From positions 211,150 through 275,149 of the forward strand of contig WELA01009032.1 in NCBI GenBank assembly GCA_009602735.1: a stretch of DNA of 64,000 nt, given 5' to 3'. The stretch is from Mesotaenium endlicherianum. Its lineage: Eukaryota; Streptophyta; Zygnematophyceae; Zygnematales; Mesotaeniaceae. Shown piece by piece: positions 58,731 through 64,000 of the stretch (the first letter of the stretch is position 1; each line of letters starts with the position of its first letter). The notes below the pieces were generated by a model. That model was not told where the DNA came from, searched no databases, and saw only the letters and a list, made by a program, of their open reading frames with translations. Both the position numbers and the translations under genes were made by a program.

Positions 58731-61721
58731 CTAAGCACTTGCGACAGAACCAGTCTCAGTTGGCACGTGCGCCAGTTGTAGGTTTGGGCAGCCGACGTGG
58801 AAGCCGTGGAGAGTGGTCATGGCCGGACGTCGGTCCACGATGTCGAGCGGCAAAGAAACCGTGCAAGTTCCTCCTGAACGCCAGTCGGGCCAATACTGGA
58901 CGCGCTCCGTCCAGTTGTCAACCGCGGCGCCGATGGGAAAGAGCACCTCCTGTCCCAAGAGGACGTCAAAGGTCTCAGAGCGAGTCACGAGGGCGTGCCG
59001 ATGGATGGTTGTCTCGTCCGCTGTCCCTGGCCTGAAGGTGAAGCGAAGCGCCAGTCGTGTGCGCTTGGTCACGAACTCGGAGGTGCCAGCTGCCGTGTTG
59101 ATCCGCGTCGGCGAATCCTCCAAGTCGTTCAAAGAGAGGCCTAGCCGTCGAAAGTAGCTGAGGCTAATGAGGACCGGCTGCGCGCCCGTGTCAAACATGA
59201 TGCGCTGCGGGGCCTGAGTGCTGTTGAGCACGATCCCCTGTGCGTTATCCAAAAAGGCGGCGTTAGGATTGCTTATCATTCTGCGCTCATGCGCAGGTCG
59301 CGCGGGTGCAGAGAGCACCGCGGCTGCGACGTCAGACGCTGGCTTGCCCGCGGCTGTGCGTAGACTGGCACCGCGAGGTTGCAGCAGCAGCTGAGCTGCC
59401 TGCCTCGTTGCCTCCAGCGTTACTCCAAGGTCTGCGAAGGAGATCGCTGGCATGCGGTGCAAGGCCAGGGAGACAACTTCAGCGCTGAGCTGCACCGTCG
59501 TCATAGGCGAGGCAAGCGCGTGAGGCGCGGGAGCAACAGGCGCTGGTGGCGGCTCGAGCACGCGGAAGGAACGCGGAAGACGTGGTGCCTCCTCTGTGCG
59601 GCGTCCCTGGTCAGGCCCATTTCTCTTGTGTGAGGCTGCTGGCCGACCGGCTGCTGCCAGCAGCATACGCTCGCGTGGTGCCCTGGCGGCTGTTGCGCTC
59701 CTACCAAGTGGCTGCATACGTGCGTGGCAGACGAAGGTGGTCGAGGCGTGCGTGGAGCGACGAGAGGGCGCAGTCGCGGCGGCTGCAAGCAGGTGCGAGT
59801 CGGACCTGTGTCGAACCTCTGCCAGGCCTGTGCCTAGCCTACTCCCAACTTGGCCTGAACCTCTGCCAGACTTCTGCCAATCCTGCGGCAGGTTTGTCCC
59901 AGACCTGTGCCAGGCCGGAGATGCTGTGGTAGGGCGCGTGGCAACGTAGGAGCCGTCCGCGTCATTGGCTGCCGGTGTTGCGCCATGTGCGCAGCTGCTG
60001 TGCGCAGCTGGTGTCGGTGTTGTGTCGACCGCGCTGCTCCCGAACGTGTGTTGAGTAAATTGTTGCGTCGATATAGATGGGCGTGTGCGCCTGGCCATGC
60101 CACTGCCAAAGGTCGGCGCTTTGGCCAGCGTGTATGCGATACGTGGCGGCGGCCGCTGGGACCTGCTGCTAGCAGCAGCCAACAGCGGGCGGCTGTCCCG
60201 TGGCTGCGTGCTTGTAAGCAACACTGGGCACGTCCGCGCGGCCGTAACTCGCACGGCTGCTGAAACTGCAGCCGGAATGACCGACTGGCGGGTCCGTGTC
60301 AGGGCGTCACCTGTGGCTGCACATGCGCTGTGCAGCCCTGCTGGCTCCATCAAGGCAGCGAACGCGAAGGGCGCGTGTGTCGACGCCTTTGCGGGCTGCG
60401 CTGGCTGCTGCGGGGACCCGTCGGTGGGTACGCTCGCATCGTTGACTGCCAGGACTACACAGGCATTGGGCCTGCCACCGATCAACCTGTTGGTACTTGC
60501 CATGTCGTTGCTGACAGGTGTCAGCGCGGGGCGAGGCGGGCCTGCAGGGTCGTCGATGTCGGAACCTGCGGCCTTTGTCATGAACGCTTCGTCGTCGTGC
60601 AAACGTGCGCGAGGCGGCTGCGTTGACCCGTCAGCGGGGCCGTGTGCAGCGTGGGTTGCCAGGACTGCACAAGCCGAGGACCTGCCACCTGTCAGCTTGT
60701 TGAGGCCCGCCCTGTTGCTGCTGACAGGTGTCAGAGCCGGGCGCGCTGGATCTGCAAACGCGTCACTGTCGGCGTATGCAGCCCTCGTCGTGAGCGCTTC
60801 GTCGTCGTGCGGACGTGCGCGTAGCTGCAGCATCGACCCGTCAGCGGGGTCGTGTGCAGCGTGGGCTTCCAGAGCTGCGCAAGCCTGGGGCCTGCCATGT
60901 GTCAGCGCGTTGGCGCATACCCTCTCGCAGCAGAGAGGTGTCAAAGCGAGGTGCGTTGGGACTGTAGACGCATCGCCGTCGGCGCCTGCAGCTCCCATCG
61001 TAGGCGCTTTGTCGTCATGCGGACGTGCGCGTGGTTGCAGCGCTGTTGCTACGCAACTTGGCAGGCACTCTGACTGCCTAATGTCGGCGCTGGGGGTGCA
61101 CGCAAGAGTTGCGCCACCGCCGGATGTTGACCTCGTAGCGTTGGTCGAAGGATCGTGCATGAACTGCGCTGTGCACGCATCATAGCTGTCGGCGACACAG
61201 AGGCCTCGTAGACGCACGATCTCGGCGTTAGCCTCTACGAGCGCATTGCTAATGTCGTCAAAGCTGCAATAGTCGGCCCCAGGGATTAGCGCGGCATCCG
61301 TTGTAGCCGTAGCTGTCGTCATAGGCGCTCTGTCGTAATGGGACGTGCGCATGGCTGCAACGCTGCTGCTGCGGTATGTGGCCGGCGTAGGGACTGCCAG
61401 ATGTTGGCATTGGGCGTGCGTGCACGTGCTGCGTTGTTGCCAAATGTCAGTGCCACAGCGTCGGCCGGGAGTGCGTGTGCGTTCAAGGCTCCTCAGGCTT
61501 CGAAGCTGTTGGCGGCGAATAGGGCGCGGACTCGCGCGTTCTCCGCCTCGGACGCAGCTAGCGCATCGCTGAGATTGTCGTAGTTGAAGATGTCCTCCCT
61601 GGGGGTCAGCGCGGCGTTTGTCGTAGCCGTGGCTGTCGTGATTGTGGGGCGTCCTCTTATGCAGGGTTTTGCATGCCTTGCTAGCCTGAAGAGGGCGCAG
61701 GATCATCATGATCGCGTCCAA
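58731..61721 (-). CDS. Element F Pro/Ala-rich polyprotein with aspartic protease
   Basis: 996 residues open on the minus strand. The first half is rich in Ala, Pro, Arg and His and holds at least three ~70-residue tandem units (RARPHDDEALTTRAA.., ..HGPADGS). The C-terminal ~230 residues are an aspartic protease of the retropepsin type: active site MFDTGAQPVLIS (about 59170-59206), a flap region and LLGQEVLF. It ends 57 bases before the 3' LTR. By family knowledge the protease would cut Gag. The tandem-repeat part is of unknown role. The base composition is much more G/C-rich than the other elements. Confidence 0.7.
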   Translation of the reverse strand: MDAIMMILRPLQASKACKTLHKRTPHNHDSHGYDKRRADPQGGHLQLRQSQRCASCVRGGERASPRPIRRQQLRSLRSLERTRTPGRRCGTDIWQQRSTCTHAQCQHLAVPTPATYRSSSVAAMRTSHYDRAPMTTATATTDAALIPGADYCSFDDISNALVEANAEIVRLRGLCVADSYDACTAQFMHDPSTNATRSTSGGGATLACTPSADIRQSECLPSCVATALQPRARPHDDKAPTMGAAGADGDASTVPTHLALTPLCCERVCANALTHGRPQACAALEAHAAHDPADGSMLQLRARPHDDEALTTRAAYADSDAFADPARPALTPVSSNRAGLNKLTGGRSSACAVLATHAAHGPADGSTQPPRARLHDDEAFMTKAAGSDIDDPAGPPRPALTPVSNDMASTNRLIGGRPNACVVLAVNDASVPTDGSPQQPAQPAKASTHAPFAFAALMEPAGLHSACAATGDALTRTRQSVIPAAVSAAVRVTAARTCPVLLTSTQPRDSRPLLAAASSRSQRPPPRIAYTLAKAPTFGSGMARRTRPSISTQQFTQHTFGSSAVDTTPTPAAHSSCAHGATPAANDADGSYVATRPTTASPAWHRSGTNLPQDWQKSGRGSGQVGSRLGTGLAEVRHRSDSHLLAAAATAPSRRSTHASTTFVCHARMQPLGRSATAARAPRERMLLAAAGRPAASHKRNGPDQGRRTEEAPRLPRSFRVLEPPPAPVAPAPHALASPMTTVQLSAEVVSLALHRMPAISFADLGVTLEATRQAAQLLLQPRGASLRTAAGKPASDVAAAVLSAPARPAHERRMISNPNAAFLDNAQGIVLNSTQAPQRIMFDTGAQPVLISLSYFRRLGLSLNDLEDSPTRINTAAGTSEFVTKRTRLALRFTFRPGTADETTIHRHALVTRSETFDVLLGQEVLFPIGAAVDNWTERVQYWPDWRSGGTCTVSLPLDIVDRRPAMTTLHGFHVGCPNLQLAHVPTETGSVASA
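60410..61050 (-). repeat. 210-bp tandem repeat within element F
   Basis: At least three head-to-tail units of 210 bp; matching positions are 60418, 60628 and 60838. The period is a multiple of three, so each unit adds about 70 residues to the polyprotein without changing frame. Confidence 0.75.
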
Positions 61722-62818
61722 CCTCCGTGTTGCGCTGCTTTTGCAAGCATACGACTTGCAAATGGCCTGCCTTGCCGCAGTAGGTGCAGTTGCCTAGCCT
61801 GCTGTTCTGCGCCAAAGTGCACTCACGACGTGTGTGGCCCGTCTCTCCACATGCCCAGCAAATGTCGCCCGTCGTTGCGGCCATGGAGATACGGCCACGT
61901 GGCGCGTTGTAAGACTGCGTCTGTGCTGGCAACTGCGAGCGTTGCGATTGCTGTTGCTGATGCTGGCGAGCAGGAGCGAAGCGTGCTGTCGAGGAGGGCA
62001 ACACCGGTGCTTCTGACGTATGCCAGTGGATGCCAGGCCCACACGATCGCTGATGTTGCTCCGTGCGGCAGCCAGACTTTGACGTTCTACAGCTTTGTAG
62101 GCGTCCTCCAGCGTGTAGTCGACGCCGGCGCGATCAATGAGAGGAGCGATGGCCCTCTCCCTCAGACGCGGATCGATGGCTCGCAATAAGATCTTTGCAG
62201 CCTCCCGGTCGGTGACAGTGCCCACGTCTCGTCGTAGGTGGGTCAGGCGCCGGTACATCATGCGAATCGTCTCATCCTTGCGGCAATAGAAGCGGTGCAG
62301 CTCGTACACCTTCTCTTCGGTGGCAGACTGAAACTCCTCTCTGAGAACGTTCCAGAAGGCCTGGACAGGATCAGCTATGGGGGTGTCCACTGGCGGGTCC
62401 CCACGGGCTCTGTGCGTGCGTAGATCTCAACCGACTTCTCACGGTAGGTGTCGCGAGGAAGGTAACGCATAAGCGTGCCAAACACCTGGCGTTTGGTGAG
62501 TGCAGGAGTCTTGAGCTTTGCGTTCTCAAAGTCAGCCTTGAACTCAGAGATGGTGTCGTCCAGATCACAGGTGCCTGGCCTACCAATGAAACGGAAGAGA
62601 GAGGCCCTATCTACCTTCGTATCTTGGTCTCTAGCCATAGAGCTCTGTAGATCAATGTAAGTCCAATGAGGCTGTGGCTCAATGACAGCTACAGGCTGAA
62701 GAGGCACTTGATGATCCCATTCAGAAGGTTCAGTGATGGCACTGAGATCTGAGTCTGTGTCTTCCCCACTAACCCTTTCGTAGTAAGGCTGGTAAGCACG
62801 CCCACTACGGGTAGGCAT
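61681..62818 (-). pseudogene. gag: Element F gag with two zinc knuckles
   Basis: Starts MPTRSGRAYQPYYERV at 62818. The Gag core includes ADPVQAFWNVLREEFQSATE, YELHRFYCRKDETIRMMYRR and AAKILLRAIDPRLRERAI. Then come two CCHC knuckles, CWACGETGHTRREC and CTYCGKAGHLQVVC (about 61750-61865). Broken, about two breaks. Confidence 0.78.
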
Positions 62819-62867
62819 ACGCTGAAGATTCTAAATGCTTGTAAGCGAAGCAAAGAGAGATCTTTTT

Positions 62868-64000
62868 AGAAGTAAAGAGTGTGTACTCTCCAGAGTGAGC
62901 ACCTCAAGACTGTAATCTGGTAGGAAAACAACTAATGAAGTCTGACCCAAAAGATCACTAGAAGCACATCATGATCTTCAAGAGTTTCCTATGGCAAGGG
63001 GTATAAGCTGTGACTTTGCTCTACTGATAATCTCTGTGACTTACAACTGGCATAATGGGACTTCTAAAAAGATGTCTCCGTAGGGACATCTGTAGTACTT
63101 ATACTCCTGGAAACCCGGCGGATTAGGCGCGGATTCAATGCATGTAGTCTTCATCTAAGATCTACCTTTGCATACACACACATATACCTATTGTGCTAGC
63201 GCTCCAATAGGCTACTTAGTACTCAATCCAATCAAAAGCGAGATGCTAGAATATGCTAAATGCTTGTGATAGGTCGAGCTCACTTTAGCACATGCTAAGC
63301 TTGTAAGACAAGCTTGCACACTTATGTTTGTGCAATCGGACGGTTGCCCGCTAAGCCGTGGTACTCCTGCAGGCTGTGACGGTTCCTGTCGGCTGAGCAC
63401 ATCTTGGTCGGGTGCGCATGGGCCAATCGACGGGCTGCAGCTGTCGGTCGGTGGGCCCTGGGTGCCCTTGGTGGCCTCGCCACTTGGGTGTCGGGCACTT
63501 AGGAGTGCCTGGGCCCGAGTGACGGGCATTTAAGTGCCCTTGGGCCACTTGAAGGTGCCCGCCACCTTCCGGTGGCGCCACGTGGCCTCGGTGGCTCCCG
63601 TCGCTTGGCGCTGAGCACAATTAAGTGCTCGGGCTGGCTGTCGTGTGAGCCTGGGCCAAGTGTAGAAGCCCGCCACCTTCCGATGGCTCCACGTGGCCCC
63701 CTCGACCCTTGTTGCCTTTGCTTGGGGCTGTCGCTTGGATCCGTGCGGCTTGCAGTGGCTATGAATACAAAGTCAATTGCCACCGTCCAGTTTTGGACGG
63801 AGTATTCGGCCTGTACCTCTGGTGCGTTTAGTAGGTTTGGCGCACGTGACAAGTGTTGACTTGTCACGTGGCATCTATCCCCTAGACATGCGAGCGTAGC
63901 AACTTAATGAACTAAATCACACAAATGCAAAGAGGCAAATGCCCGTTCGAGGTTGATTGCTCACACGCTTGTGGCTCGGGTACGTGCAACGACTTCGACT
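62868..64000 (-). repeat. Element F 5' LTR, cut by the window end
   Basis: Matches 49530-49793 and 57550-58521, the two halves of the 3' LTR, apart from about 110 bp present only in the left copy near 49682-49785. Its outer end lies outside the window. Confidence 0.8.

Larger units (their letters stand above)
57550..64000 (-). mobile_element. Element F: GAG-protease LTR element without RT or integrase
   Basis: Minus strand. 5' LTR from about 62868 past the window end; internal region 62867-58674 (about 4.2 kb); 3' LTR from 58673 leftwards (its outer part lies beyond element B at 49530-49793). Internal order: Gag, two CCHC knuckles, a Pro/Ala-rich region with tandem repeats, then an aspartic protease that ends right before the 3' LTR. 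No RT, RNase H or integrase is visible. This is the layout called TR-GAG, with the added feature of a protease. Broken gag (about two breaks). Confidence 0.8.

Noticed and set aside
60410-61050. CRISPR-like array
   Set aside because: The repeats are long, contiguous and coding, with no spacers, in a eukaryotic element.
60085-61185. 366-residue open frame on the plus strand within element F
   Set aside because: It is the antisense shadow of the G/C-rich, repeat-bearing polyprotein on the minus strand, which ends in a clear aspartic protease.
58654-62867. Element F interior as an insertion into a tandem repeat unit
   Set aside because: The purine tract directly before TGAAACATCC and the agreement of the two LTR copies fit an ordinary LTR element better, with the 3' LTR split by element B.

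Overview
The window is nuclear DNA of a eukaryote, most likely a streptophyte (charophyte) green alga. The host genes have several short introns with GT..AG borders. Their proteins look plant-like: a plant-type Syntaxin-6-N SNARE-like protein, a plant-type IST1 protein and a plant-type EndoU. The rest is dense, nested Ty3/gypsy LTR retrotransposons, one of which carries cytosine-methyltransferase motifs, a combination reported from charophytes. I cannot name the species. All calls come from reading the sequence; no database search was run.

Layout. 1-8687: 3' part of a family-B Ty3/gypsy element (an extra 3' ORF, here ORF3, plus its LTR), split by a very young, whole-looking chromovirus, element A (621-7300). 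8688-28600: the host gene island. It holds a small unidentified two-exon membrane protein gene (9375-9757, -), a Syntaxin-6-N-domain SNARE-like gene (11369-14501, +), a secreted GH5 cellulase (16423-19356, -), an ESCRT-III regulator IST1 (20999-24581, -) and an EndoU family endoribonuclease (25606-27659, +). The last two are head to head across about 1 kb.

28600-32940: element E, a heavily broken gypsy element with C5-methyltransferase motifs ahead of its reverse transcriptase and a PHD-finger-like segment at its end. 32941-about 40750: element C (+), with 5' LTR, gag, pol, chromodomain and ORF3, carrying a solo LTR with tRNA-like Pol III boxes (37019-37964). About 40750-46270: element D (-), broken and lacking its 3' LTR, with its own solo-LTR insertion. 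It sits inside a remnant of a second family-A copy (46271-47222). 47223-48430: unassigned. 48431-49388: a fragment of a family-B relative. 49389-64000: element F (-), a GAG-plus-protease element with no visible RT or integrase and LTRs of about 1.4 kb, whose 3' LTR is split by a complete family-B element (49794-57549, -).

How it fits together. The host genes serve membrane traffic (SNARE-like protein, IST1/ESCRT), RNA processing (EndoU) and cell-wall glucan cleavage (GH5). The retroelements form at least three insertion series: A into B-family DNA; D into A' and a solo LTR into D; B into the F LTR. The most notable signals are the methyltransferase and PHD modules in E, the ORF3 shared by three family-B-type elements, and the protease-bearing RT-less element F.
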